In this document: one piece after another, positions 1 to 64,000 of the stretch
How the letters are laid out: each line of letters begins with the position of its first letter
How positions within the stretch are numbered: the first letter of the stretch is position 1
From: Leptoclinus maculatus
Taxonomy: Eukaryota; Chordata; Actinopteri; Perciformes; Stichaeidae
Assembly: GCA_032191485.1 (NCBI GenBank)
Contig: JAVDOI010000012.1
Location: 17,332,985 to 17,396,984, forward strand
Length of the DNA: 64,000 nucleotides
Direction of reading: 5' to 3'
Translations under genes and position numbers: made by a program
The notes under the pieces: generated by a model
The model's database searches: none
Seen by the model: the letters and a program-made list of their open reading frames with translations, nothing else
Told to the model about the DNA's origin: nothing

Positions 1-420
1 CATCAATATATCCTCTGTTTCTGTCATAAACGGTGTCTTTCTCAGCTCTCCCTCTAAGACATGAACATCTACACACTCAAAATGAAGATTGTAATGGTAC
101 ACGATCATTAAAGTGTGTTTGTTGTGCAAGAGAGAGAAATTCAGTCCGATTGCCCCGAGAGACGAGGACCTTTGGGAATGAGGATTTATGACGACACTTG
201 TTTGTACTTGTCCCGTTTCTTTGACCTACAGAGATCGAGGAAACTCTTTTGTTAATAAAGTTTTATTGAAGTCAAGCGATTGATACTTTGTGGGCAGCAG
301 ACTGAACTACTGAACGTTATATCAAGAAGATTTTCTGTTTTCACATCCCAACTCTTTGAGATGTGATGTACAGCTCTCACTGCTACATGAGGGCAGCGCT
401 GTCATCCAGGTCTCGCCTTA
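1..420. other. presumed samd10 last-intron sequence, no feature seen
   Basis: Non-repetitive AT-rich sequence. Both strands were checked for the missing samd10 last exon (human ALLRLNAEKLQRMG segment) and nothing similar was found. Confidence 0.5.
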
Positions 421-489
421 CACTCCGAAATAAGGGTTCCAAACGGGTTCTACCAAGACGACCAAACAGCCCTGTTTGGGTTCATCCCC

Positions 490-1140
490 GGCCATTTAGG
501 GTTCTAGATGAAACCCTTGGGATATAATAGGGTTTGTTGTAGAACCCTTTTGGTGGGTCCGAGATGAAACCCTTGGGATACAAAAGGTTCTCTGTAGAAC
601 CCCTTTGGTGGGTCCGAGATGAAACCCTTGGGATACAAAAGGTTCTCTGTAGAACCCTTTTGGTGGGTCCTACATGAAACCCTTGGCATATAACAGGGGT
701 CCCTGTAGAACCCCTTTTGGTGGGTCCGAGATGAAACCCTTGGGATACAAAAGGTTCTCTGTAGAACCCCTTTGGTGGGTCCGAGATGAAACCCTTGGGA
801 TACAAAAGGTTCTCTGTAGAACCCTTTTGGTGGGTCCTACATGAAACCCTTGGCATATAACAGGGGTCCCTGTAGAACCCCTTTTGGTGGGTCCGAGATG
901 AAACCCTTGGGATACAAAAGGTTCTCTGTAGAACCCCTTTGGTGGGTCCTACATGAAACCCTTGGCATATAATAGGGGTCCCTGTAGAACCCCTTTTGGT
1001 GGGTCCAAGATGAAACCCTTGGGATACAAAAGGTTCTCTGTAGAACCCTTTTGGTGGGTCTTATATGAAACCCTTGGCATATAACAGGGGTCCCTGTAGA
1101 ACCCCTTTTGGTGGGTCCTAAATTAAACCCTTGTTAGCAC
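490..1140. repeat. 55/57-bp minisatellite
   Basis: About twelve tandem units of two subtypes: GATGAAACCCTTGGGATAC (55 bp) and CATGAAACCCTTGGCATAT (57 bp), often as alternating pairs or triplets. The minus-strand open frame across it is a by-product of the repeat and not a gene. Confidence 0.9.
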
Positions 1141-1243
1141 ACTTAGAAGGTGGAACAGTTCTGGATAGGACCGCCACAGAGGGTTCTCGGTGGAACCATA
1201 ATGCCATAACAGGGGTCACAAACTACCGGAAGGGTAGAGAGTA

Positions 1244-1248
<5 letters not shown>

Positions 1249-1286
<38 letters not shown>
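1249..1286. repeat. (TA)n microsatellite
   Basis: About 19 TA units inside the CACTC-ended element. Confidence 0.95.
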
Positions 1287-1290
<4 letters not shown>

Positions 1291-1389
1291 TTTATATAAG
1301 ATTCTCCCAGGAACCAAAAAGGGGTCTTCTATGAGGACAAGCGGAAGAACCCTTCATGGTTCTAGTCAGAACCCTTATTTCTAAGAGTG

Positions 1390-43572
<42,183 letters not shown>

Positions 43573-43603
43573 GCTCGGTCTCAGCGTGTATCTCTCCGTG
43601 GTG

Positions 43604-43621
43604 TCAACAGGACTCTCCCAT
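43604..43621 (-). promoter_or_regulatory. upstream ORF (MGESC) in the samd10 5' leader
   Basis: Thirty-odd bases upstream of the samd10 ATG, in another frame, an ATG with G at -3 and G at +4 opens a five-codon ORF, ATG GGA GAG TCC TGT TGA. If the transcript begins upstream, this would be an efficiently recognised, reinitiation-permitting uORF. The transcription start is unknown. Confidence 0.4.
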
Positions 43622-43836
43622 CTCTCTCCGCCGGATGGATACAATAAAATGAAAAGATGTGGTGAGGATATAAAGAGCGCTGCTTGCCCTCTCTAACCTA
43701 CGATGTGAGCATGGAGACGGCTCTCATGTAGTCGCACAGAGAGAAGGAAAAGAAACCATGGATCACACTCCCCCTCTCTGTCGGTTCACGGCCATTTGTT
43801 GTCCGGGACAAGTCCGATATGAAGCGGCTCCTCCTG

Positions 43837-43838
<2 letters not shown>

Positions 43839-43932
<94 letters not shown>

Positions 43933-44004
43933 TACCTGACCGCCTGGAGACAAAAGGTCATTACGCATCGACACCAGCTGTTAGTGGATACAGATAGCCG
44001 ACCC

Positions 44005-44054
<50 letters not shown>

Positions 44055-44070
44055 TCTCTCTCTCTCTCTT
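43839..44070. repeat. two (CT)n blocks beside the samd10 first exon
   Basis: CT at 43839-43928 (45 units) and CT with CCCT interruptions at about 44003-44070. On the samd10 strand these are GA tracts starting 266 bp upstream of the ATG. Confidence 0.97.
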
Positions 44071-44329
44071 TCACGCACGAACAGCCACACAATCACGCCT
44101 CTTTTTTTATCATTATAGCAACGCTACAATATGAATATTATTTGGTATCTTGGTATTATTTTCCGAAAAAAAATATTAATTTAAATAACCCCCAATATGA
44201 TTATTTGTTTTAATAAAGTGACACAAAGCTGCCAAAAACAAGCATAACATCACTTTAAAGGCGCTAAATTATATATTCTGAGCATTAATGTAGCGTCGAA
44301 CTAATATTGTCTAAAGATATAGTGGAGCA

Positions 44330-44600
44330 ACGTGTCATACAACGGTGAGTATTATATCTTACCAAAAGTTACTGCTTATTTTTTGTGCGTTTTCCTACGT
44401 TTCAATTCCCGCTCGTTACATAGTCTTTTTTTTTTTTAAACTACTTAGTTAGGAAAATATCATAAAATACTTAGTTAGGTTTAGGAAACAAAACTACTAG
44501 TTTGCTCTAAAATAACCACAGTGCCATAACTACATTACGCAGAGTGATGTACTGCTCGTATACGGCGCTGACTGATAAACTTAGCGACCACCCTCCGGTC
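44330..44600 (+). repeat. family G repeat with a single 32-bp unit
   Basis: AGGAAAATATCATAAAATAC + TTAGTTAGGTTTAGG (44451-44485) matches the reverse complement of the 25690-26262 minisatellite unit with two mismatches in 35, but here it is essentially single copy. Confidence 0.7.
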
Positions 44601-46916
44601 CCCCCTCAGGTAGCTCTGTCAGCACATTTGCGGTAGTTTGCAGGTAGTCCCCAGGAAGAGTGGCAGGGTTTGAGGCACATTTCAACTTCTGGGTCAGTCA
44701 CGTGATGTAATCTAAGGGGAAAGACTTTTCCCCATGAATATCAATTATTTAATGTTGGTGATATTACTGCAGTTACTGTGAGCTGGAACTGTCCAGTGAT
44801 ACAACTGAGCCACAAAAGACGGGAATTCATATAAATAATTCTGCATTTGTGGTGGCATGAAGGGAAATCATGGCGTTTACCAATCATATTTTTGTTGTCT
44901 ATGAATCTTGGTCGAGATAAAGATTTACTTGACACCTCTGTTCTAGACTTTTGGGAAATGCCGGCTGAGGTAAGGTGAAGGAGCACAAGCCTCCGAGTCT
45001 TCAAACGAACAGAGATGTGATGAAATACTTGCCTTTCCATCTGACTGCAACACAGAAAGTAGTCACCTGGGAATCTCTGTAAGGAAGAGCTGCCTTCATT
45101 GTAGCGTGGCAGCAATGAAGCACAGTGTGTACCTTGTCATTGTCTTTGTTGCAGACAAGAACCCTCGTTCTCGTCTTACTCAAACAAGCGAAACCAAAAG
45201 TGAGCCCCCGTCTCAGACCGACATAAACAAACATGCATTCATGAATAGAGCAAATAAGTCAGCCGGCATGTTGACAGTATGGATCAGCTGTGCTGTGTAT
45301 GAGGCTCTTTGTGTTTACTTCCAGTCAGACTCGAAGGCGAGGGCTCTCTTTTGAAATATGAAAGAGATTTGACCCACAAGTTTCCAATTTCTTTGCAATG
45401 TCGGTGGTGAGATAAAACATTTTTATGGCAAATAAAAATGCTGTATTGCACTTCCATAAAGTTTAGGTTCTCACAAGAGACAGATAAAATAAAAGAGAAT
45501 AAGAAGAAGCAGAGGTCGAGATATCCAGTATCCAGCTTCAAAACGGTCCTTTTAAAAAGGGACAAACGTTTCACCGAGTATCCCAAAACGACAAATACAG
45601 CGTGTTTATGTTTAAGCCTTCTAGTGGCTGTAGTGGCTGTGTGTCATTAATTAACTATTATTAGGGCCTCATCTTTGAAATTCCACATCTTCAATATGTA
45701 ACGTGGCTTTCTGTCAATAATTTGACATCATCAAAGGTTATTTTCTCATCTCCCTAGTCTAGAGGATGTTACACAGCTGTTATTTAAACGCTGAATAGTC
45801 CTCTTCATGATGAATCAACTGAGTTTCTTTGTGTAAAATCGGTGGAGTGCCTCTTTAAAGGTGGAAAAACTTCACTGGAACAAAAAGGTCAAAAGCACGT
45901 GTGGGCTACCATCTATGCAAACACACGATCTTTGCACAAACCAGGAAACAGAAAGCGGGATAGGAGATCCACTGGGTGCTTGCAGAAAATCCTAAAAACA
46001 GCCGTAGACACCCACGTCAAACAGCCGAGCTTCGCTTCAAAGCGGAGGAATTCGAGAGCAGAGTTTGTGAACGCGTCTTTGTCAATGTAATCTCACAACA
46101 TACCTGGCCAATTGATTCTGCCTTCGCATCAGATGCAGGAAGCTCTGCTCAACGCTGGTGGGGACACGTCTCTGAAAGACTTCAAGACGTTGGAGGCCGA
46201 GGGCCCTCACCACAGTCCAGGCACTGGATCATCAAAAGGGTGACGAACGAGGAACACGGCTGGTCCATCAGGGCTTCACCAGAAACACTGGTTCATACAG
46301 ATACTTACTCTGTGTTTCTCTGTGCGTAGACACTCATTTGTCTCTGCTCATGCTCTCAAAGACAGAGCTTCATTTAGAAGTGTGCTACTGTGCACCTGTA
46401 AGGACATTTTGTCCTGTAAGAAAGAAAAAAAAAGAAATAGAGCAGTTGTAATCTTTAATTCAGAGGATGGTTAGCGACGTGAATAATGAACAGACCGGGC
46501 CCTGCAGAGATCAAAGGGTTAGACAGGTCGAGTCCCGGCCCCGCTGGGTGACAGGTGGCAGAAAAAGAAAGTATATATAAGACGACTCTTGTGAAAAAGA
46601 AACGTTTGCACAGAGTTCTGCGGCGCGGCTCAGATAAACACGAGGGAATAGGAGCTCAGGGGAAATGAAAAATGTAAGTGTTTATATTCATTCTTTACTC
46701 TGGAGTTTCCACTGAGAGTTTGGTTGAAGCGTCTTCCGGTGATAAGCAGCCGGGGAAGGGAAGAGTGATGGGAGTCTCTATACAGCCAGTACGTCCTGTA
46801 ACTAACAGACGATGCCATTAAACTTTTACTGTCACATATGGACTGTTCTCCTTGTGCCAAGAGACCTGTCTTTGTTTTGCTGTCACAGTGCCACACAAAT
46901 GAGTAGAAAAACATAT

Positions 46917-46917
<1 letters not shown>

Positions 46918-46950
<33 letters not shown>

Positions 46951-47038
46951 CTTAAACAGCTGTCAAGATAAAAAAAAACAGTATGTTTGAACAGAAACAT
47001 CTTGATTATAACATGATGAAAAGGGGTGTCTAGAGTGC

Positions 47039-47070
<32 letters not shown>
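46918..47070. repeat. (CA)n and (GA)n microsatellites
   Basis: CA at 46918-46948 and GA at 47041-47070. Confidence 0.95.
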
Positions 47071-47073
<3 letters not shown>

Positions 47074-47721
47074 AGAGAGAGAACTCTTCCTCTAGAGACA
47101 CATAGAGAAGCCATTGATACTGGAGTGTAGCATCAGCCTTTACCAAAGCTGGTGTCATGGTGAATGGCTCCCCCCCCCCCCTCCCGAGTTGGCACTTAGA
47201 CATAATGGTGCCAAATAGGACAGGCAAAAAAAAAAATGGGTGAAAAAAGAGCCGTTGAGGAAGAACCGGACTAACCTCGGGTGCATCGAAATGCTCAGAG
47301 TAAAGACTCAAAGAGGAGGTGGATTTCCGTTAGAACATAAACGTTCTCTACTGCCGGCTCTTAATGGGATCTGAAAGGGGAAGTCTCTTTCAGGTGGAAG
47401 TGAAAAGCTGTCTAATGAATTCCCACAGGAAGCTATTTACTCCACCGAGATGAGTGCAGATGATAGAGAGGAATCCACTTTATAGTGTTAAATTGTGGCC
47501 CTGGGCTGTTTTCCTAATCAGAGAACCTTGGAGAGTTTTCCGTAATTCTTAGCGCGTCGTATATATATAGTGAGGTCTCCTTTGAAAAAAAAGTCGCCGT
47601 TGCCTCTCTGGATTTATTCAGGATGTGGAGTACAAAAAAAAAATGACAGAACCTATTTGAGAGATATATTCCCTCTGCCACTCCCTGATCATCACCGCTT
47701 TTCTCCTGATCTGCACCCTAT

Positions 47722-47920
47722 GTGTGTGTGTATATATGTGTGTGTGTAGGTGTGTGTGTATGTGTGTGTGTGTGTGCACATATGTGCAGGGAGGAAGGGA
47801 TGGATGGGAAAGGGAGGCGATTCACATTCCACTCACTCTCTGATGGTGACCTCACTGTTATGCAAATGACCACAGTGTAACAGACAGTGTGTGTCTGAAG
47901 CTGAGCTGAACAAACACAAA

Positions 47921-47963
<43 letters not shown>
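47722..47963. repeat. TG-rich and (CA)n microsatellites
   Basis: Imperfect TG at 47722-47778 and CA at 47931-47963, mutually complementary. Confidence 0.95.
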
Positions 47964-47968
<5 letters not shown>

Positions 47969-48539
47969 GACATGTATATATACTTGTGGGTTCAGGCACA
48001 TCTATCCGTCTGGTTTTCTGTCCATCTATTTTCTTTACAAAGTGCACGTCAGTCTTGACTGAATAAGGAATAATTCAATCCTGAGCCTGTATGCTGAATG
48101 TCATTGATTCCTTTGAAACAAAATGCCATACACCCTTTTTTCTGTTGGTAAACATGTTTTTGTGAGAAATAACATTTATTTTTTACAGTCAACGCTTGAA
48201 ACGATGAAGGCTTTGCAAATGACAAGATAGCACAAAATGTAAATCATACTTCACTTTTACCTCTTTACTTAAGATTTCTTTAAACTTTTCTTGTACCTTG
48301 GTACAAAATGTACCAAAGCACTGGCAATGAGGAAGATCTTGGGTGGAATAAATAAGAATAAATATGAAACTAAATTTAAATCATACCCTCTAAACTGAAT
48401 AGATATCTGGTTTAAATTGAAATCAAACACTACATGGAGGCAGAATAATACTGGTTAGTTAATGCTGAATGGCAAGTTTTTTTGTGAGAGGAAAGAAAAG
48501 ATGAGTTTCTCTCAATATATACAGCCACTACTTAAGAAA

Positions 48540-49260
48540 GTTACAATTAACCAACGGGACCATATTAGCTGCTAGCAGATTACTTTGTTGGGAGAGAGCA
48601 TGCTAGCTAGCTAGCTAGCTTGTCCATTTAAAGAGCAGGCTAATTAGCTAGCTAGTCTCAGGAGCTCCCGCCTGCTCTCCTCCCGGCAAAGTATTCTCTT
48701 AGTGCCCAGGAGTGAGGCAGAGGGACCGTTAGACCGAGCTCGCTGTTGGTCTCATTTTCTGTATCCAGTGTAGCATGAAAGCATGGTGGAATTAGCAAGG
48801 TGGCTAGCTAACTAGCCAGCCGCTAAATGAGTACAATTTTAAATCATAATGCTTCATCCAAACACTGTTGTCCCAGTGTAGGATAGCACATGACAGCATG
48901 GCGGAATTAGCAAGCTAGCTAGGTATCAAGCCGTCCGCTAGTTAGCTTACTAATTCCATTATTCTTTCATGCTGCACTGGTTACACAGAATGATCGCAAC
49001 AGTTGGCCATCTCTTCGTCTCTCTATTAGTTTAGCCTATTAGCAACGTTTATTTCCAACTCTCTAATAATTTAGCGGCTTCTGAGGTTAGCAGAAGGCTA
49101 AGCTAAACTATTAGCAATATTTTCACTCCATCTCTGCCGATATTGTAGCTCGCTGAGACCCTCGAATCACAGTTTATCATCTCACATGCCTGCGATATGG
49201 ATTCTGGCACCAAACGACACAGCGAGATGACATTAACTCTAGCTCACTACTCCGAGATGA
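48540..49260 (+). repeat. family E repeat rich in GCTAGC
   Basis: Shares AAATGAGTACAATT, AATGCTTCAT, GGTGGAATTAGC and CTGGTTACA with 15360-15790. Several GCTAGCTAGCTAG runs are present. Confidence 0.65.
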
Positions 49261-52103
49261 TTCGTGTTTAGCCTCCAGTGTTTCCTTTGTTTTGCCTCCA
49301 CTTAACACTGTGACGTAATCATGACCTTAGCCGTAAAAGGGTCCATATACTGTATGTGTAGTTGTGTGCAGAGTGAGAAACAACCAAAAAAAACATTCAC
49401 ATCCTATAATAACAAACATGCTTAGCACGCCCAGTTGATTTTCATTTTGGATCAAGATGACAAGAAGGAAAAGATGTAACTGACAAGGTGAGTGCACATT
49501 TGAGTGTATGTGGATCAAAACCCACTGGTGTTCAAATGTGTGTGAGTTGACCCTCCAGGGAGGTGGTCTGTTATGCTGTAAATGTCTCTGCAAATAAATT
49601 CTAATTAATTCTGAGTGATTATCATCATTTTATGATGATACATTTCTACGCTGATGAGAGTGATCTCTTTCCGGATGACAGTGCCTCCATCCAGAAGGGC
49701 ACGAGGGGTCACCGAGTGGTTTGATTAGTTTACTGTAGCTTACTGACATTTTTAACCCATGTTGTCTTTGTCAGATTAGTTAGGAGCTGGACTGGATGAA
49801 CAGTTGGAGCTATAGTATAACTTCTTTCCACACAGACTGAGAAAAGAGTAGCAGTCAGAGTAACCACTGACCCAACCCCCCAAAAAATAAAGACGTTGTA
49901 AAAGACACAGCTCATGAAAATAGCAGTCTCCAGGGATGCTTCTGATCGGAGAGAATCCAGGTTTATTCAAGCTTCATACTAAGTTAGTAATGTCAGGATC
50001 ACTCTTCTCCAATCCTACTCATCTCTCTTTCTGTCTCTTTCCCGCCATGCATCTTTGTTTTTGCTGTCCATACCTGTCCAAACAACTCAAGCAGTGTACA
50101 GTCTCCCTTTTCCTCTCCTCTCAGGAAAACCCAGCTAAATACCCGCCTCGCTCTAACAAACGGGTCTGCAGAAAACAGTTGCAAGTCAATAATGTAATTT
50201 ATCTGCTGAGCCATCGGGGGAAACAAATCCGCTCTGCTGCGGGGTCATGTTAGCTGTCAGACTTTTAATGTGGAAAATATGAAAACCCTCTCACTAAAGC
50301 AGTCTGAGTGTCGTTCACTCTCCCTCCTTTCTTCTCAGTAAAACTGAGTGCTAACATGGAGACATGTAACACGGCTGCAGAAGAGAACACGTCAAGCTTT
50401 GAGTTAAACCGCTGCTGTATGAGCATCTTCAAGTCTTCTCCCTCAGACTCAAGGTGAACCCATGAGGAGTGGAAGGAGTGTCCTTTTGTTTTTCTTTGCA
50501 TGGCGATCGGGCCTAATGAATCATTTCCGATATGATTAACCCACAGCTCGCACGTGTCACATTTATCGAGTGCATTAGTATTCACAACACAAAATCAACC
50601 ATCTTTCAATCCTTTGTACAGAGTCTCAGATCCTACCCTGGACTAATTACCGGACTGTCCTCATTCAAAGCTTTTGTTGTCGCACTAAGCTCAAGATCAA
50701 TTCCACTTTGAGCATATGATGACCAATATGACTCTGGTTTGGCTCTCCCTAAAGGAAAGGCCCCCTTATAGCAATTTACAGTTGTCCTTTTCTCAAGGAC
50801 ACTTCTCTTTGTGTCTGAATAATACACCGTCAGTAATAAGAGCTAAATAAACCATTAATCCTCTCAGGACTTTCTCCCATGTACCAAATCGGGCTTTGTG
50901 CACGTATAACCGCTTTCAACTAAGAGATGGTAATGGAGTTTAACATGTGTGTGTAATAGTGAAAAATGATGATGTCCATGTCCTATTTTTTTTCTTTCCC
51001 GCTTTGCCCACATTGTATTGTGGAATATAATGAGCTAAAATTAACTCACAATGCAGCTCGGGCTTTGTGAATGATGTGTCTGTGTTCCTTTGTGTCATCT
51101 CCACACATCTTCTCCTGCAGCTTTCTCTCACTCGCGGTTTTATTTGCGTGATTTTGTCTATTTTAATTTGTGGTATCTTTTTCCGCCTCTGCTGCATGCA
51201 GCGCCACCATACGTACTAGACAGCACATCTACATTTATCATCACACTCTGGACATCTGCTGCGACAGACAGGACAGACAGTCCGGTGGCCTTAGCCTCCG
51301 TTCCCCGTATGTGCACTGAATAAACAGATTAAATGGATTTGAGCATCCGTGCAAACTGGCACACACACACACCAATGCATAAACATGCAGAGGCATGCAG
51401 ATTATTCTATACTTGCATGGAAGTAGACGCACTATCGTATACACAGTATACCCCGGCTATAATTTGCCTTGTTTGTAGCTCATCGTTTTAATTCCGCAAT
51501 TACTTCTTTTCTCACAGATCAGTTCGTCTCCGCAAATTGAAGTATTATTCACAAAATGAGGGATATTATTCTGTGAATCTCTCTCATCCAAAATGCAATT
51601 CTATCCAATTGAAGTGATTAGTCTTTGTTAAAAAGAAACAAAAAAAAGGCTTAGCAATTAAATGACTGTCTTTCAGCTTTGCTCACATAGACAAACCTCA
51701 CGAGTGGCTTATTCTAAGAGAAGGAAATTATGTATTTTTTTTGCCTTCAGCATAATAATAATCTTCAAATAGACTGTCAATCAAAAACCCAGCGTCAATT
51801 AAGATTAAAGAATATGTGATTTCAGTGCAAAACAACTTTTAGTCCGCTGTGTCATGATTACAAGTTGTCTGTGATGCAGGTAAACTAGGTTTTTTATTAT
51901 CTTCTGTTTTCCAGCTCACAGCTGCGTTTACAGGAAGCTTTTGCCAAAATAAATATCATGGCAGCACATGAAAGGGAATGACTGTGGTTCGATCTTTTGG
52001 TAGGACCACAGTTACTCAGTCAGCCGTCACGACCCAAACAGACCCAAACAGATATCAAGAAGCTATCTTCTGCTGCCACTGCCGCCACAATTGCAGATTT
52101 GTA

Positions 52104-52105
<2 letters not shown>

Positions 52106-52168
<63 letters not shown>
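52106..52168. repeat. (TG)31 microsatellite
   Basis: About 31 TG units. Confidence 0.98.
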
Positions 52169-52169
<1 letters not shown>

Positions 52170-53769
52170 TGGAGGTTGGTGGATCAGGAAACACTTTTGG
52201 AACCGAAGCACAGAACTCCTATTTTAGCCATTTGTGGACAGTGTGGTTACTAAATGAACCCCATACCTGTGCAAATTGACAGTAACCTCTACTTGGACCA
52301 GAATGTGAAGGATTTTCTCCGTGTTAACGTTGGTCAGCATTACTAATGATTTATTTATCGCGGATGAGACTGACCTGGATCAGTCATTCGTGGGTCAGCG
52401 CGATGATCCGCACACACACACACGTCAATCTGGGGTTTGGTTCACTGTCTTTCTCTTATTGTACAGAACATGCGATGCGAATTCAAGCTGCACTTCATGC
52501 TATATGTGATCGTAAAGATAATGAAAATGAAATAAAAATAATCACAGGACAGTAAAAGAGGCTGCGCGTTAGAGATGTAATGAATGCTTGGGTTGAGCTG
52601 TGGGAGCTATATGACCTAATGAATCTGACAGTCCATTTCCATCATCACGTTCTTCTCCCAGGAGAGAAATAACATCTGCCCTCCAGGTAATGTAAGTGAA
52701 GAAATGATGTAAAGGCCTGGGCCGAGGATCAGTCAGCGGATGGGTGACGTTAAAACGTGATTCTGACTAATTGATGTATGGCCTCACTTCGTCTCAAGGG
52801 ATGAAACCCAGAAGTGTGGTGTTAGAATGCGATTACCTTTACTGCAGTCTAATGTTTGAATATAGATTCTCCAACATGGACGCTTTTCACTCACAATGCA
52901 AGAGTTGTAACACATACACATGTCAAGATTTACTCTAAAATCCCTTCATGAATGGCTGAATCCACTCTAAATATCCTCTTTAAGACAATGCCCTGAATTC
53001 TACTACTATTTTATTCATTACTCTCACTGAGCGCCAGAGTCTGCTTCAGTTAGGGCCCAATGAAACCCGCTGTGACTGTAGAATACTGATCCCTTTTGAA
53101 TGCAGGAGCCCCGTGAGAGCCCTGACATTAAGAAGAATGGGAAGGTTCATTTGAATTGAGCAACATGCAACCTTCAGGGGCCTGGTTGTTTATTCATACA
53201 AATGCCAGCGGTGTCACATGTGCCATGATTGGGGTCGCAGGTCCATTCGTGACACTCTGTCAAGGGAGGAAATTAAATAGTCTCATAAAATGCACAAAGA
53301 GAGCATTACGCTGATTACTATTTAAAAAATAATAATTAACAGGCCTATTGTATATGCTTTGGAAATGTGCATGAATGCTCTTAAGAAGATTGTGAGAATA
53401 TTACAATAAAGTAGCTCAAATATAAAAGAAAGACTTTCTAAAATGATGCCCACTCAAATTAATTAAGTTGAACTTTCTGGGAGAACCTTGTACAAATACA
53501 TCACGATGTTAGTTCAGGCAATACACTCACTGTAAAAAGGCTCATTAGGAATATAATCTATGAAGCTTACAGGTCTACTTCTGATGTGATTGATAGCAGT
53601 ACTTTAATAGGCCTGTTATTTGTCAGGATGTGACGCCCTCATGTGGCTTCCCTGGAAAACTGATATTAAATTTCCTTTGAAAGTCAAATAATAAAACAGT
53701 TACATTGTGAGGCGTGGGGGAAATAAGCACATTTCCCGATTCACGTCAACAATTTAGATCTAAGTGAAT

Positions 53770-54121
53770 ATCATGAGTTTATATATACACTGTATACACT
53801 GTGTATATATACACTGTGCAATACAATTATTCTGTCTGTATATATAACATAGCAACTGTCTGTATATATAATATTGCAACACAACAAGTATTATGTCTGT
53901 ATATATAATATTTTAGTCATTGTGGATGTTTTACTTTTTTACTTATTTTATATTTTATATTCTTTACTGTTTTATTATTATTACTTATTTACTTATTTAT
54001 AATACTTGTTTTTTTTACTATGTATCTTCTTTGCACTATCCACTATGCTGCTGTAATCCTGTAAATTTCCCCACTGCGGGACTAATAAAGGATTCTCTTA
54101 TTTTAATGTATCTTATTTTAT
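53770..54121 (+). repeat. LINE-like 3' tail with TATATA-rich leader
   Basis: CTGCTGTAATCCTGTAAATT then CCCCACTGCGGGACTAATAA and a TTATTTTA tail is the familiar 3' end of a teleost non-LTR element. Upstream, 53770-53920 repeats CTGTATATATAA. No reverse transcriptase frame is present. Confidence 0.6.
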
Positions 54122-54129
54122 GAGATAAG

Positions 54130-54287
54130 TGCAAATAAACAGAAACCCTCCTGTCCTGTGGGGGGCGCTGTGACAAACACCAACGGACACGTAGACACGC
54201 GCACAAGGGGTCGCTGCTCGCCACTAACGGAAGTGCGACTGTTGTTTATCCGGCAGTTAGCCTCCTCGTCGTCGTCGGAAAAACGAA
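54130..54287 (+). promoter_or_regulatory. prpf6 promoter-proximal region and 5' leader
   Basis: GC-richer sequence with several CpGs just upstream of the prpf6 ATG. It contains ACGGAAGTG at 54228-54236, an ETS/GABP-type site typical of TATA-less housekeeping promoters, and no TATA box nearby. The promoter role is inferred from position and composition. Confidence 0.5.

Positions 54288-64000
<9,713 letters not shown>

Larger units (their letters stand above)
421..1389. mobile_element. non-autonomous DNA element with CACTC ends and an internal minisatellite
   Basis: The left end CACTCCGAAATAAGGGTTC and the right end, read in reverse as CACTCTTAGAAATAAGGGTTC, form imperfect terminal inverted repeats. 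Inside lie GGTTC...GAACC palindromes and about twelve alternating 55- and 57-bp units (roughly 490-1140), recognisable by ATGAAACCCTTGG. There is no clear target-site duplication and no transposase. CACT termini with repeated subterminal hairpins recall CACTA/EnSpm elements, but that assignment is a guess. Confidence 0.6.
43573..54287. other. intergenic spacer between samd10 and prpf6
   Basis: About 10.7 kb between the two divergent start codons. The left end has two CT blocks, the middle has TG/CA tracts and family E and G repeats, and the right end has a LINE-like tail that stops about 170 bp before the prpf6 ATG. No gene was recognised. 44610-46900, 49300-51900 and 52300-53700 show nothing that I can name. 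Confidence 0.8.

Noticed and set aside
482..856. 124-codon minus-strand open frame
   Set aside because: It lies wholly in the 55/57-bp minisatellite and its repeated peptide only reflects the tandem units.
45976..46329. 117-codon plus-strand frame in the intergenic spacer
   Set aside because: Not recognisable, and no splice or start context separates it from chance.

Overview
The window looks like teleost fish genomic DNA, most likely a percomorph. It is AT-rich and dense in (CA/TG)n and (CT/GA)n microsatellites. It carries several dispersed repeat families typical of ray-finned fish, and its protein-coding exons are short and GC-richer with GT-AG introns. Only two genes can be supported, both by reading spliced exons against vertebrate proteins that I know.

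The right end (54288 to the edge) holds prpf6 on the plus strand. I traced 19 coding exons that stay in frame across all 18 introns, giving 862 codons ending ...CEHDP. By comparison with the 941-residue human protein, the last 100 or so residues lie beyond the window. PRPF6 (Prp6 in yeast) is the HAT-repeat scaffold of the U4/U6.U5 tri-snRNP.

The left part holds samd10 on the minus strand, spread over more than 38 kb. A 13-nt coding first exon lies at 43560-43572, exon 2 at 16821-17008, and exon 3, with most of the SAM domain, at 5362-5530. Exon 3 ends in phase 1 and no final exon is visible to its left, so the 3' end of the gene should lie beyond position 1. samd10 and prpf6 are head to head, as SAMD10 and PRPF6 are in human, about 10.7 kb apart here (ATG to ATG).

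Everything else is samd10 introns (1-5361, 5531-16820, 17009-43559), the intergenic spacer (43573-54287) and prpf6 introns. These are filled with repeats: six copies of a repeat (family A), some carrying YY1-like and palindromic CRE-like sites; three copies of a TATA-bearing repeat (family B); a CACT-ended element with an internal minisatellite (421-1389); a 473-bp element with 14-bp terminal inverted repeats (20854-21326); minisatellites at 25690-26262, 35684-35752, 37171-37474 and 54470-54810; and LINE-like 3' tails.

I saw no bacterial-type operon, CRISPR array, rRNA, tRNA or intact transposase gene. The most interesting material is at the level of gene structure and regulation: a (TG)38 tract filling half of a 156-nt prpf6 intron, a minisatellite that duplicates the prpf6 exon 1 splice donor, an N-terminal extension of Prpf6, a tiny samd10 first exon with a strong upstream ORF, and a perfect palindromic oestrogen response element carried in a repeat.
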